The notes: generated by a model from the sequence alone, not told the origin. A DNA stretch of 64,000 nucleotides from an uncultured Chloroflexota bacterium (GCA_937967325.1 CALBSQ010000412.1:14052-78051), one strand, 5' to 3'. Counted from the stretch's first letter, positions 1 through 8,974 are shown. Translations and numbers: made by a program.

Positions 1-1299
1 GAGGAAGTCGAAGGTCTGGCTGCGGTACTTGCTGTTCAGGAGTGCCGCCAGGCGCGTCAACTCCCAGTAGTCCTCAATCGCGGCTCCTGCCTGCCGCGCC
101 AGCGGATACAGTTGCGCGTTCAATGCCGCCGGGTCCTCGAACCCCTGCACACCCGCCACCAGCTCCGCATACCGGTCTGCCTCCGGCTTCCCGGGTGTGT
201 ACTGATAGGGAACCAAATTGACCGATCCTACTATCGAAGCCAGGCGAACCAATCGCTCCACCACCCCTCCGATGGACTCGCTCGGGAACCCAGCGACCAT
301 CGCCGCACTGATCTGATCCGTGCGTGCTCGGAAGCCCGCCTGACGCAGCGCCTGCACGGACCGCGCATAGTCGTCATACGACGCCGTGCGCTCCACTCCG
401 TCCGCCGCCACCTCGAGGTCGTCATGGAACGACAGCTGTCGGAACTTGGCCCGCCGGAGCAGCACGGCCAGTTCTGTGTCTACCAGCCGTGGCGAAAAGT
501 TGCCGATGACCACGAACCCCGCTTTCGTCAGGGAAAGGTCACCCACCTTCTCCAGTACCGCAGCCAGCCCCTCCCGGTGTTCCGGCCCGAGCCACTCATC
601 GAAGAAGGCGAATGTCGTGACCCCAAGCGCCGCCTTCCCCTTCACCTCCTTCGCGATGTCCTCCGGCTCCCGCACGACCAATCCACCTTCTGGCCCCTGC
701 GCTCGACGCAAGAAGGGCAGCCCCGCGAAGCGCGGCAGACGCCCCGGCCTGTACAGCGCCAGGTCCCGCGTCGCCTCTTCAGTCTCTGCGACCGCGCCCG
801 CCACCAGCACGTCGGCCGCCGTGTGCGCTTGCGCGTGCGCGCGGTACGCCATTACGTACGGCCCGCCCAGCACGATTGGACATTGGGTCACCTTCCGTAG
901 CTCCGCGATCAGGTCGCGTGCCCCCTGCCACCACGTGCTCACCAGGCACGACACCAACACGCACGAAGGCGCCCAGCCGGCGTTCACCCACGCCCGGAGC
1001 TGCCGCGCCACGTGCGCCGGAGACCGGCCGAAACGCCAGACATTAATCTTCGTCCCGGCCAGTTCAACAACTCCGACTCGCTCGCGCGCCAGCCGCCCGT
1101 TCCCCGGCGACTGCAAGCAGTCGATCAGGCGGACATCGTATCCGCGAGCCTTCAGCGCCGTGCCTAATTGCAACAGGCCAAGAGGCTGGAGCCACCGCGC
1201 CCACGGTAGCCGCACGTCGACCGCCGGCGCATTGACCAGCAACACTGGACCTACAGACAAGTCAAGCTGATCCAGGGAGGGGCTTTCCAGGACCTTCAT
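1..1299 (-). CDS. B12-binding/radical-SAM homologue lacking the Cys cluster in frame (partial, runs off left edge)
   Basis: The reading frame is open from ATG at 1299 to base 1 (433 codons) and continues outside the window. The first half looks like a cobalamin-binding Rossmann domain (VLLVNAPA near the start, then LGGPYVMAYRAHA). The second half resembles a radical-SAM barrel of the family with KINVWRFG and FAFFDEWLG blocks, ending in QYTPGKP. At the place where relatives have TSRGCPxxCxxC, this frame reads RFAGLPFLRRAQGPEGG with no cysteine. The other frame over 708-728 reads SRGCPSC, so two G-run indels (742-745 and 694-697) could have wiped out the motif. The start overlaps the stop of a short upstream ORF as ATGA. 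Homology is judged by eye; the substrate is unknown. Confidence 0.7.
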   Translation of the reverse strand, partial: MKVLESPSLDQLDLSVGPVLLVNAPAVDVRLPWARWLQPLGLLQLGTALKARGYDVRLIDCLQSPGNGRLARERVGVVELAGTKINVWRFGRSPAHVARQLRAWVNAGWAPSCVLVSCLVSTWWQGARDLIAELRKVTQCPIVLGGPYVMAYRAHAQAHTAADVLVAGAVAETEEATRDLALYRPGRLPRFAGLPFLRRAQGPEGGLVVREPEDIAKEVKGKAALGVTTFAFFDEWLGPEHREGLAAVLEKVGDLSLTKAGFVVIGNFSPRLVDTELAVLLRRAKFRQLSFHDDLEVAADGVERTASYDDYARSVQALRQAGFRARTDQISAAMVAGFPSESIGGVVERLVRLASIVGSVNLVPYQYTPGKPEADRYAELVAGVQGFEDPAALNAQLYPLARQAGAAIEDYWELTRLAALLNSKYRSQTFDFL

Positions 1300-1415
1300 G
1301 CGGCTTCCCCGGCGCACAAAAGCCCTAACAAATCGCCCCCCAAGTTCGGTAGAGGCAGGTTACTCACGTCAGCGTACCGCAAACTGGAGCACAAGGTAGC
1401 ACTTTCGGGTGGCAT
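1296..1415 (-). CDS. Short ORF (39 aa) translationally coupled to the radical-SAM homologue
   Basis: ATG at 1415 opens a 39-residue frame ending in a TGA that overlaps the next gene's ATG (ATGA). A TTG at 1478 would extend it to 60 residues. The C-terminal half is LPLPNLGGDLLGLLCAGEAA with one Cys. I do not recognise a family. The position before a B12/radical-SAM homologue allows a peptide substrate or accessory protein, but the only sequence support is the overlap and the in-frame opening. It could be a chance ORF. Confidence 0.3.
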   Translation of the reverse strand: MPPESATLCSSLRYADVSNLPLPNLGGDLLGLLCAGEAA

Positions 1416-1634
1416 TGCCCCAATTAAATGACCGTTATGCACAAGCAGGGCTACCTTCCCTTGCAACAAATCCTTCAATCATGTGCACCATCCGCTATTG
1501 TCGGCGTCGTCCACCTTGGACATCTCCCTGTCCTAGCCACTTGCCCAACAGTACCGCCGGGCGCACCGAGCCTCGCGCCGCTGCCACGGTGTGCCAGGTC
1601 GCACGCGCTCGCTGCGAACAATCACGTGGACCGG
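1416..1634. other. Non-coding or unassigned stretch
   Basis: Between the zinc-ribbon gene and the small coupled ORF I see no convincing frame on either strand. The plus-strand frames here are Ser/Pro/Arg-rich and look like shadows. No clear terminator or promoter was recognised. Confidence 0.4.
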
Positions 1635-1919
1635 CTAGCGAATACGGATGAGCCCGCCGCAGTGCAGGCACCGGAAGATTGCACCAGCCTCCTGCACAGC
1701 AGCGAGGCCATAGCGCCAGGCGCCACCACAATGCCCGCAAGGGTGCCCGGGCTGGTGTCCGATACGACGCTGCCATGGGAAGACCCCGCCTTTCACCTGG
1801 GGTGGGTCGGAGCCCGGGATAAATAGGAACTCCCGGTCACGGTCTTCCCAGTCGCCCGGCTGCGTCGGCGGCTGCTCTGGTTCCTTGGCGACCATCGCCG
1901 TCTTCCATTCTGCCGACAT
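1635..1919 (-). CDS. Small zinc-ribbon protein (94 aa)
   Basis: A short acidic protein with a C-terminal zinc ribbon: CGHCGG at about residues 61-66 and CLHCGG at about 84-89, separated by some 20 residues and ending in LIRIR. The first 50 residues are polar and probably disordered. It lies 41 bp downstream of the methylase gene on the same strand, so it is probably the last gene of the NurA-HerA-methylase operon. Zinc ribbons often bind nucleic acid or protein partners; the role here is inferred only from position. No family name recognised. Confidence 0.6.
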   Translation of the reverse strand: MSAEWKTAMVAKEPEQPPTQPGDWEDRDREFLFIPGSDPPQVKGGVFPWQRRIGHQPGHPCGHCGGAWRYGLAAVQEAGAIFRCLHCGGLIRIR

Positions 1920-1960
1920 GGCAACGACGGCCCCTCATAGCCATCACCAGCCGGCGCCCT

Positions 1961-4900
1961 CTAATCCAGCTCCACCAGACTCTCCTGAATCTCCTTAAGC
2001 TCGTCCGCCGTCAGCCCCCACAACTCCGCCGCCGCCCGATCAATCTCCGCCTCGAGCTCCAAAACCAGCGCGGCGTCGCCCGCCGTCGTCGCCGCGTGGG
2101 CCTGCTTGGACAACTCTGCCAGGCGGCGATGTTCGGTGAGCTGGGCGTCGAAACTTGGCACTCGAACATGCTCCAATATGTGCGTGTTCATCTGAATATT
2201 CACAGCATAGGAAAGGACAACGAACTGGCCCGGCGACGAGTTAAGACAAGCTGCTACGTAACGTGCTGAATCCTCGTTATCAAGAGGCACTAACATAAGC
2301 TTGTGGTCCGGCACGGGGGGCCGGTCGCGCAGGGGCACAACTGCTGCAGTAAATCTATTAGCCTGCTCCCGCCAGACCACCTTATGGGGGGCAAACGTAT
2401 ACTCGCCGACGTTGAACATAGAGTAGAAGGCTGCTCCGTCCCCGAAATACCTCAAGAAAGCAGCCCGCGAACGTAGCGTATCCTCAAAGCGCTTTAAGTA
2501 GGCATATGTCTTCGGACACCTGACGCTCATCCAATTCTCTTCGTAGCCCCTCCTCCGCACCGGGTCCTGTGCCATGAGGATGTGTGCTCCCGTATCGACG
2601 TGCCAGCGGTTCACGTCGCGCCCTCGGACCAGAGGATAGACCAAATCAGGCTCGATGGCCGCCTGGACGCTATCTACATGGCGCTTCGCACCCTCGGTTA
2701 AGTTGCTCACAACGAGCATGCCGTCCGGTCTTTTTGCGACGAGTTGCATCCAATAGACGCCGTTTGCTCCGCCGGTGTTGCTTCCCTCAAATGCCCGGTA
2801 TGCTCCCTGACCGATCACCTTCTCTACTGCTAGCAGGGCCCGTCGCCGGCCGGTCATCCATGAAGATGTCAGATCCCCAGCGCCAATTGGCTGAGCATCG
2901 AGCCGCCGTCTCACAGACATGGCGCTGACCTCTTCCAACGTGGCATCCTCAGGCACGCGCTTCCGGGATGTGGTCTTGCGCCACATCGTGTACGCTAACG
3001 GATAGCGCGTGGCTCGTCCCCGCTGCAGCACAACCACTGCGGTTCGGTTGGTTGCCCCCTCGAACGGTTGCACGTCCACCAGGTCGTCCACCCCCACGAC
3101 CCCGACAGACGTCCCGCTCCCTAATACGAATCGTCGGAAGCCTTGCCCTGCACCCGATGTTTTGAAGACGCTCTGCGTGATGACGAATCCAAGCTTGCCC
3201 CGGTCCTCCAGGTAGTTGTCGGCCGCTACGAAGGTCAGGAGCATGGAGATGTCCTTCTTCCCCTTGCCCAGGATCGTGTCCATGCCGCCGTGTGGGAAGA
3301 GGTTGTGTACACCCACAGCGGTTTCGTCTCCTGGCGGTAGTCTCCCGGCAGGCTCTCCCAGTTCACCCAGGGCGGATTCCCCGCGACGTAGTCGAACCGG
3401 CCCTGGAACAGCGGCGCAAAGGCATTCTTGATGATGCGCGCCCAAATCCCGTCGATCCCCTGCCGTTCCAAGTCGGCTAGCTGATCGTACAACCCCAATA
3501 CGAGCCTGATATCGCCCTCGTCCTGCTTCGTGTCCAGCGGGAACGTCGCCAGCAGCCGCTCGCGGAACTGCTCCGACTTCAACCCGCTCTGCACGCATTC
3601 CTCCAGTAGCCCCGCGAGCTGGTCGATGTAGCGCGCGTCCACTAGCGACCGAGGGACCGCGAAGCGCCCCACCGCCGTATTGAAGCTGTAGCTTCCTCGA
3701 GTAAACAGGTCGCCGCCCTCGCTCGGCGTTAGGATCGAATCCGCCAGGTACACCGGAATGCTGATATCCCCCTGTCGGTGCGCCAGCAGGTCGCCCAGCG
3801 CGAGCAGGTAGTTCGTGCGCGCGCTTATCACTGCCAGTGGATTAAGGTCGAATCCCACTACGTTTCCTAGCACCTGCTCCAGCACCCGAGCCTCGCTGAG
3901 CGGCTTGTCCTGTATGTACTTGCGTATCCGCTTGATCGCCAGCACCAGGAAGGTCCCCGATCCGCATGCCGGATCGAGCAGTCGCTGTTTCGGATCGCCC
4001 TCGTACCCCAATTGGTTTAGCAGCCGTTCGGCCAGCCAGTCCGGCGTGTAGTACTCTCCCAGCGCGTGCCGCAGCTTCTTTGGCATCAGGTTCTGATAGA
4101 GGTGCTTCAGCAGGTCTCGCGTCTCCTCCGGGTCCACGTCCAGCGTCACCAGCGAGTAGCCCGCCAGCTCACCCGCCAGCCGCCGCAGCGCTCGCTCCAG
4201 TTCCTCGTCCCAGATGTCCAGGTACCAGCCGAAGAAGTCCCCTTCCAGGAAGTTGCGGATGCCCAGCTCGGCAAAGATGCCTCCCCGCTCCATATCCCTG
4301 AGGTACGTCGCCAGCTTCTCCCCCGGCAGGCTCGCCACCTGAGCCAGCCCCGTCCCAACCTTCGGCATCAGGTAATAATGCGCCACTTGTAACGCCAGCA
4401 GCTTGATGAACGTCGCATAGTAGGTGTGGACGCTGAAGAAAAGCCGCTCAAGGTCCGGCGTCCGCTCCTTCACCGCGTACAGTTTTGCCAACTCTGCCGC
4501 CTGCAGATCTCCCGCCACGGCGTCATAACCCGACACTTCGTGGAACTGCCGCTGCCATTGCCGAAACAGCGTGCGCACCTTGGGGTTCTCCGTGCTCGCG
4601 ATCGCTCGATACAGCGCCGGTACCACCTGCCGTGCCACATTGCTGTTTTCCCCGAAGTCACGCATCAGGTTCTCCGGGGTCAAGGCCAGCTCCGTCGACA
4701 GCGAGAGGAGATAGCGCAGGAAGGTCTCGGTGCTCTGCCCATCCACTGGCAGCGGGTCATCCACCCGCCAGCGCTCGTCCCGATAGCGGACGAAGATGTA
4801 GAAGCTGCCGTCGAGAACTACGCCCGCCAGCCGCTCTTTACGGTGGCGATCCAGCCGCTCCAGCCCTTGAATGTACTGCTGCACCTGATCGATGGCGTGC

Positions 4901-5187
4901 TTGTTCCTGGCGTTGGCATTGCTTGGACGCAGCGAGTTCGGTGGTTCGTATTCCACGACGAATCGGTTGTACACCGCGTCTGCGCGCCCGTTGATGAGCG
5001 TTCGTTCGTGCTCCAGGTGGATGCCTACATCAAAGTTCGTGGCGAAGCGCTCCAGCAGCTTCTCCACCTCAGCCACTAGGTCCGCCTCATTCTGGGCGCG
5101 CTGCGCTGCCAGTCGGATGCCCTTCGCGATCTCGGGCGCCCGCTCCCGAACGAAGGCTTCCAGCTCAGTAGGTGCGTACGCTGCCAT
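1961..5187 (-). pseudogene. Eco57I-like type IIG restriction-modification methylase, interrupted by a frameshift
   Basis: Two frames together encode about 1,075 residues. The 5' part (ATG 5187 to about 3307) has an N-terminal region resembling a PD-(D/E)XK nuclease (GRADAVYNRFVVEYE, residues about 67-81), then an N6-adenine methylase core with DPACGSGTF (motif I) and AGNPPW (motif IV, near residue 605). The frame breaks at 3302-3312. Removing one AC from the local ACACA tract restores VYNLFPHGG and joins the 3' frame, which runs to the stop at 1961 and carries the rest of the methylase and a target-recognition-like region. The 5' ORF alone would stop near 3235. The start overlaps the HerA stop (TGATG), so the two are translationally coupled. 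Could be real inactivation, phase variation or a sequencing error. Confidence 0.8.
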
Positions 5188-6932
5188 CAGCTCTGCTCCT
5201 GCTTGTACGCCGGCCGCGGGAAGATAATCTTCACCGGCTGGCGGTATACTGCGTGACTCACCAGCAGCTCGCCCTTGCCCAGCCGGGTGACCGCCGCCCG
5301 GATCTCCTGGTCCAGGAAGCGGTAGTCGGGCGAGTTCACTTCCGACGAGCCGGTCCGCCCAATCACCTTCGTCGCGCTGTTCCCCGTCACTCGCGGATGC
5401 ACCGCGCTCATGAACTGCTGCGCGGAGATCAGGATCACTCCCAGGCTGCGGCCGCGCTCTGCCACATCCAGCACCTGCTGCGTGATCGGGCTCTCTTTGC
5501 CGGCGGGTGCGTACTTGTTCAGCTCGTCGACGAAAATGATGACCTTGTCCGGTACTGGAGAGTGCTCCGTGCGATCCTCCGTCTCCTCCGCCTTCACCGC
5601 GTAGATCGTCCGCAGGATGTCGCCGAATACCAGAGTCTGCTCCTCGTCGGCCAGCTTGGCGATGTCCACCACATACGTCCAGCCGCCTTTGATGTTCGTC
5701 AACTCCTCGCTCAGCAGCTTCTCGTTCTTCGATCGACCGCCCACGAAGATGCCCGATTGGCGCGTCTGCACGATCCGACGCAACTGCCGGCGAAACATTC
5801 CGATCGACGAGCCCGCGAACATACCCCGCCAGCGCCCACTTGCCTCCTGCTTCTGCCGCAGGAACTCCAGTAACGCCTCCCAGCTCTGCACAGATTTGAA
5901 CTCGCTGTCGCCCCCGGCGATGCCGCTCATGACCTCGCCGTAGATGCCCTCGATCGTTCCGCTCGTGTCCGAGACGCTGCTGAAGAGCAGGTCCAGCTTG
6001 CTCGCTGTGCCATCGAGGTCGTATGCATAGAGGGCATAGATATCGGGTGCGGGCGGATACGAGTTGGGCTGCCCCGGCGTTGTGCTCCTCGGCAGGAGGT
6101 AGCGTACGTTCTCAAAGGGCTTCGGCTCCAGCCCTGCCGCTTCCCAGATTTCCTTTTGCTCTGGCGGCAGCTCCGGTCCCTTCCTATCGACCTGCAGCAG
6201 GTCTGCCTGCTTCACGTTAAGGATGATGACGGCGATTCTTTCCTTGTCTTTCGCCGTTTGCAGGATAGACTGAAGCAGGAACATTGCGTACGACGTCTTG
6301 GTCGCCAGACCGCTGATCCCAGAGATATTCACGTGCGCCGACTCCGGCCCCAGCACGTACCGCCGGTCCAGGTATGCCACAGCCGCCGCTTCATTGCTCA
6401 TCCTGATCAGCCCCGCCGGAATGGCATCCTCCGGTCGTTCCGCCAGCATTGAGTCGGTCCCTAGGGCCTGTTGGATATCGTCGGGGTCTGCGAAGTACAC
6501 GAGCTGCTCGCTCGGGACCGGCATGTAGATGTCAGCCGTGTTGCTGAGCACGCTCGCTGCCGCGACCGTCGTGCCTTGTCGATTGGTGTTGGCCTCGCCA
6601 TCCAGTTGACCGAAGTCGCTCGAGATAAAATTCGCCAGGTGGCTCGGCGCATCCGTCCGGTGCTCCAAGGTCGTCACCAGCCCGTACGTTCGACTCGGCC
6701 CCTGCTCCGGCCGATTCACCTGAGGCACGGCCACGATGTCGAACGGATTGACGATCACCCCCTCCGGTAACCAGAAAGAAAACTTCTCCGATGTAATCGG
6801 TTCCCGCTCGGTCGCCGAGGACCGGCCGATCGGCGCATTCTCTGCGTCGGCCCCTTCGGCGGCGTCCGCGGCGGTTTTCCCCTCGGACGCTAGCTGCGAG
6901 TCCGCCACCGCTGTCTCCTTCATATCGACCAT
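5187..6932 (-). CDS. HerA/FtsK-superfamily ATPase (581 aa)
   Basis: Predicted DNA translocase ATPase. A strong Walker B, VIIFVDELNKYAP, lies at residues 464-476, followed by a helicase-type sensor segment (RSLGVILISAQQ, 495-506). The P-loop position reads GISGLATKTS (205-214): the usual Gly before Lys is Thr, so it is atypical but keeps Lys-Thr. An N-terminal beta-rich region (about 50-200) fits a HAS-barrel-like domain, and the first 45 residues are disordered. The gene starts 12 bp after the NurA-like gene and ends overlapping the methylase start, so the three form one operon. HerA hexamers act with NurA nucleases in archaea and in several bacterial defence systems; defence is inferred from the methylase neighbour. 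Confidence 0.8.
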   Translation of the reverse strand: MVDMKETAVADSQLASEGKTAADAAEGADAENAPIGRSSATEREPITSEKFSFWLPEGVIVNPFDIVAVPQVNRPEQGPSRTYGLVTTLEHRTDAPSHLANFISSDFGQLDGEANTNRQGTTVAAASVLSNTADIYMPVPSEQLVYFADPDDIQQALGTDSMLAERPEDAIPAGLIRMSNEAAAVAYLDRRYVLGPESAHVNISGISGLATKTSYAMFLLQSILQTAKDKERIAVIILNVKQADLLQVDRKGPELPPEQKEIWEAAGLEPKPFENVRYLLPRSTTPGQPNSYPPAPDIYALYAYDLDGTASKLDLLFSSVSDTSGTIEGIYGEVMSGIAGGDSEFKSVQSWEALLEFLRQKQEASGRWRGMFAGSSIGMFRRQLRRIVQTRQSGIFVGGRSKNEKLLSEELTNIKGGWTYVVDIAKLADEEQTLVFGDILRTIYAVKAEETEDRTEHSPVPDKVIIFVDELNKYAPAGKESPITQQVLDVAERGRSLGVILISAQQFMSAVHPRVTGNSATKVIGRTGSSEVNSPDYRFLDQEIRAAVTRLGKGELLVSHAVYRQPVKIIFPRPAYKQEQS

Positions 6933-6944
6933 GCTGTTCCCCTT

Positions 6945-8084
6945 TCAAACCGCCAGCGGCGCCAGCTTCGGCCAGCGGATCATGCCCGCCAGCACGTCCC
7001 TTGAGTAGAAACGGTTCTTGATCGCCTGCTCGGCCAGAAAGATTGGATACAGATGGCAGTGCCAACGCCGGTCGCTGCCATAACAGGTGACGTTGCGCTC
7101 CGCAATCAGCGTCCGGGATATTAGGTCGGCCAGCTCCCCCTCCACTGGATTCCCGTCCGGCCGTGGCAACTCAACCTTCACCACGCCCATCAGAGGATAG
7201 TCCACGTCGCCTTGCTTCCGCAGCCGCACGTACCAAAAGGCTACCTTGCCTCCGTGGGTTCTGAATGCCGCTGTGCGGCTTGCGTACGGCAATCCCGCCA
7301 GCAGTTTTGCCACGTCAAGCCGTTGACTGGTCTTCTTTCCAAACGTGAATACTGGGTCCTTCCGGAAGTTCTTGGCCACGCCGATCATGTGCGGGGTCTT
7401 GATGAACTCGTCCAGCTTGACCGCCCCGTCCAGAATGAGCCAGCGGTCATCGTCTCGGACTCCATCTGTGACGTCGATCATCTCGATCTCCAACTTGTGC
7501 ATCCGGTTGCGTGCAATGCCGCCCGCCCGCACCCGCATACTTTCCGGTGTGGCCTCCACCGGCGTGTTGACCGTCTCCTCCGTTGTGTCCCGCACCTCGA
7601 AGAATCCGTCCGGCGCATTAAGCTTCTGCAGCAGCGTCCACAGCGAGTCCGAGGCGCCCAGCGGGCCACGCGGCAGCAACAGCAGCATGCGGTGCTTTAC
7701 TCCCAGTGGCCGCACCTTCCCGCTGTCGCCGCGCGTCATAACCGCGGCGCCAATCTGCGCCAGCTCGATCGGGAACGACCGGTTCCCCTCGATCCCCGTC
7801 GCCAGGTAGTACGTGCGCAGACTGCCGTCGATGAAATACCGGTACAGATGCTTCTCGGTCCGAACCAGTGGCGGTGTCTCCCGATACAGCGTCGCCAAAC
7901 TCGGCATCGGCGTCTCGAGGAAGTCCGTCACCTGACGCGTCTCGCCGTTGATGAGCATATCCTCGATCTCGTCCACGTCCGGCCGTTCCAGGTCCTCCAT
8001 CGCCCCACCAGACGCAGGGAGGATGTCGACTTCCTTCGCGAGAAGATTGAGCGCATCGTTGAGAGCAGCAGACTGAGTGAGCAT
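6945..8084 (-). CDS. NurA-like nuclease (379 aa)
   Basis: Resembles NurA 5'-3' nucleases, partners of HerA. Visible motifs: YRYFIDGS (Asp at residue 86, the expected first metal ligand), the second acidic block LILDGAVKLDEF followed by HMIGVAKNFRKD, which matches the NurA (L/I)DG...vigVsK pattern, and a conserved C-terminal LYPIFLAEQAIKNRF. The length fits the family. It is the first gene of the minus-strand operon, with a promoter-like TATAAT about 75 bp upstream of ATG. A nuclease next to a HerA ATPase and a methylase points to DNA restriction rather than repair. The assignment is by motif recognition. Confidence 0.7.
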   Translation of the reverse strand: MLTQSAALNDALNLLAKEVDILPASGGAMEDLERPDVDEIEDMLINGETRQVTDFLETPMPSLATLYRETPPLVRTEKHLYRYFIDGSLRTYYLATGIEGNRSFPIELAQIGAAVMTRGDSGKVRPLGVKHRMLLLLPRGPLGASDSLWTLLQKLNAPDGFFEVRDTTEETVNTPVEATPESMRVRAGGIARNRMHKLEIEMIDVTDGVRDDDRWLILDGAVKLDEFIKTPHMIGVAKNFRKDPVFTFGKKTSQRLDVAKLLAGLPYASRTAAFRTHGGKVAFWYVRLRKQGDVDYPLMGVVKVELPRPDGNPVEGELADLISRTLIAERNVTCYGSDRRWHCHLYPIFLAEQAIKNRFYSRDVLAGMIRWPKLAPLAV

Positions 8085-8159
8085 GGATCCTTCCAGGTAG
8101 CGCAGCCTCGGCAGAGCTCATGCTGAGCGCTCACGATAGCACCGAAGCAAGCAAAGTGG

Positions 8160-8189
8160 ATTATATACGCTCAAGGACCACATTGTCGC
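8160..8189 (-). promoter_or_regulatory. Predicted promoter of the NurA-HerA-methylase operon
   Basis: On the minus strand, GCGACA (8184-8189) and TATAAT (8160-8165) are 18 bp apart. The -10 box is perfect and the -35 box keeps GACA. It lies in the 197-bp gap between the divergent NurA and HigB genes. Confidence 0.5.
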
Positions 8190-8269
8190 ATCCTGCCGAC
8201 GCAGTAGGCGACCGGCAACGAGACAGTCGCATTCCAAGCGCGTGAAGAGAGCGGTTATACAGCGCGTGG

Positions 8270-8275
8270 TATAGT
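8270..8275 (+). promoter_or_regulatory. Possible -10 box of a leaderless higBA transcript
   Basis: TATAGT ends 6 bp before the toxin ATG (8282) and there is no Shine-Dalgarno sequence between them. This geometry fits a leaderless mRNA. No good -35 box is seen, so the call is tentative. Confidence 0.35.
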
Positions 8276-8281
8276 CGAGCC

Positions 8282-8623
8282 ATGCAAGTCACGCTGTTAC
8301 CGGAGGCGCGGCGCGAGTTTCGAGCGCTGGTAGCGGCGGAACGCGAGGCTATGCGTGCTGCAATGCGCAAATTGGAGTTGCACGAAGCCCAGCTTGGGTT
8401 CCCACATTCGAGCGCGGTTCAAGGCGCCACCAAACTCCGTGAGTTGCGCCCTCGCGGTGGGCATAGCTCATGGCGCGCCTTCTACCGGCGCGTGGGCGAC
8501 GAATGGGTCCTCGCCGCCATCGGCCCCGAGGCCCAGGCGGACCCGCAGGGCTTCCGTCGCGCGGTTCGTCTAGCCGAACAGCGGCTGGCATTGGTGAGTC
8601 CAGCCCCCAGAGAGGAGCACTGA
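8282..8623 (+). CDS. HigB/RelE-type toxin (113 aa)
   Basis: A small basic protein with the RelE/HigB-like fold pattern: an N-terminal LLPEARREFRAL helix, then KLRELRP, SSWRAFYRR and a strand WVLAAIGPEA. Such toxins are ribosome-associated mRNA endonucleases; the Arg-rich strand would supply catalytic residues. The gene overlaps the antitoxin start (TGATG) in toxin-first order, the HigBA arrangement. It is divergent from the NurA operon, so the toxin-antitoxin promoter sits in the same gap as the restriction promoter. Confidence 0.75.
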   Translation: MQVTLLPEARREFRALVAAEREAMRAAMRKLELHEAQLGFPHSSAVQGATKLRELRPRGGHSSWRAFYRRVGDEWVLAAIGPEAQADPQGFRRAVRLAEQRLALVSPAPREEH

Positions 8624-8949
8624 TGACCATCGGCATCCCCATTGATGTCATCCACGAAGAGGAGTTGCAGCGCGATCCGGAATATCGCCGGATCTGGGAG
8701 GAGACCGCTCTCGCGCGGCTGGCATCGGAGCGTGTGCTTGCCTACCGCCTCGAGCACGGCCTCACACAGACGCAGTTGGCTAAGCAGCTTGGACTGCGCC
8801 AGCCCCACGTCTCCCGCCTGGAGATGGGCGAGCATACGCCCAGCCTCGACACCTTGCGCTTGCTTGCCGCCAAGCTCGGCATCAGCTTCCACCTGGACAT
8901 CGTGCCAACCGGCGACCAGTCCGCTCAACTCCAGGCCAGGGCCAGCTAG
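8623..8949 (+). CDS. HigA-type antitoxin, XRE family (108 aa)
   Basis: The ATG at 8623 overlaps the toxin TGA and follows GAGGAG. A helix-turn-helix is clear at residues 42-80: YRLEHGLTQTQLAKQLGLRQ followed by PHVSRLEMGEHTPSLDTLRLLAAKLG. The N-terminal 40 residues (IHEEELQRDPEYRRIWEE) probably bind the toxin. Antitoxins of this type neutralise HigB by contact and repress their own promoter. An upstream in-frame start would overlap the toxin and is not needed. Confidence 0.8.
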   Translation: MTIGIPIDVIHEEELQRDPEYRRIWEETALARLASERVLAYRLEHGLTQTQLAKQLGLRQPHVSRLEMGEHTPSLDTLRLLAAKLGISFHLDIVPTGDQSAQLQARAS

Positions 8950-8958
8950 ACGGGCGGG

Positions 8959-8974
8959 CCACCAACCTTGGTGG
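8959..8974. terminator. Possible bidirectional terminator hairpin
   Basis: CCACCAA-CC-TTGGTGG is a perfect 7-bp inverted repeat between the convergent ends of the antitoxin gene and the small Cys-rich gene. There is no clear T tract, so termination is uncertain. Confidence 0.3.

Noticed and set aside
112..1270. Long plus-strand frames at the left edge (up to 294 codons)
   Set aside because: The minus strand carries the B12/radical-SAM-like gene with recognisable blocks; the plus frames are Ser/Arg/Pro-rich shadows.
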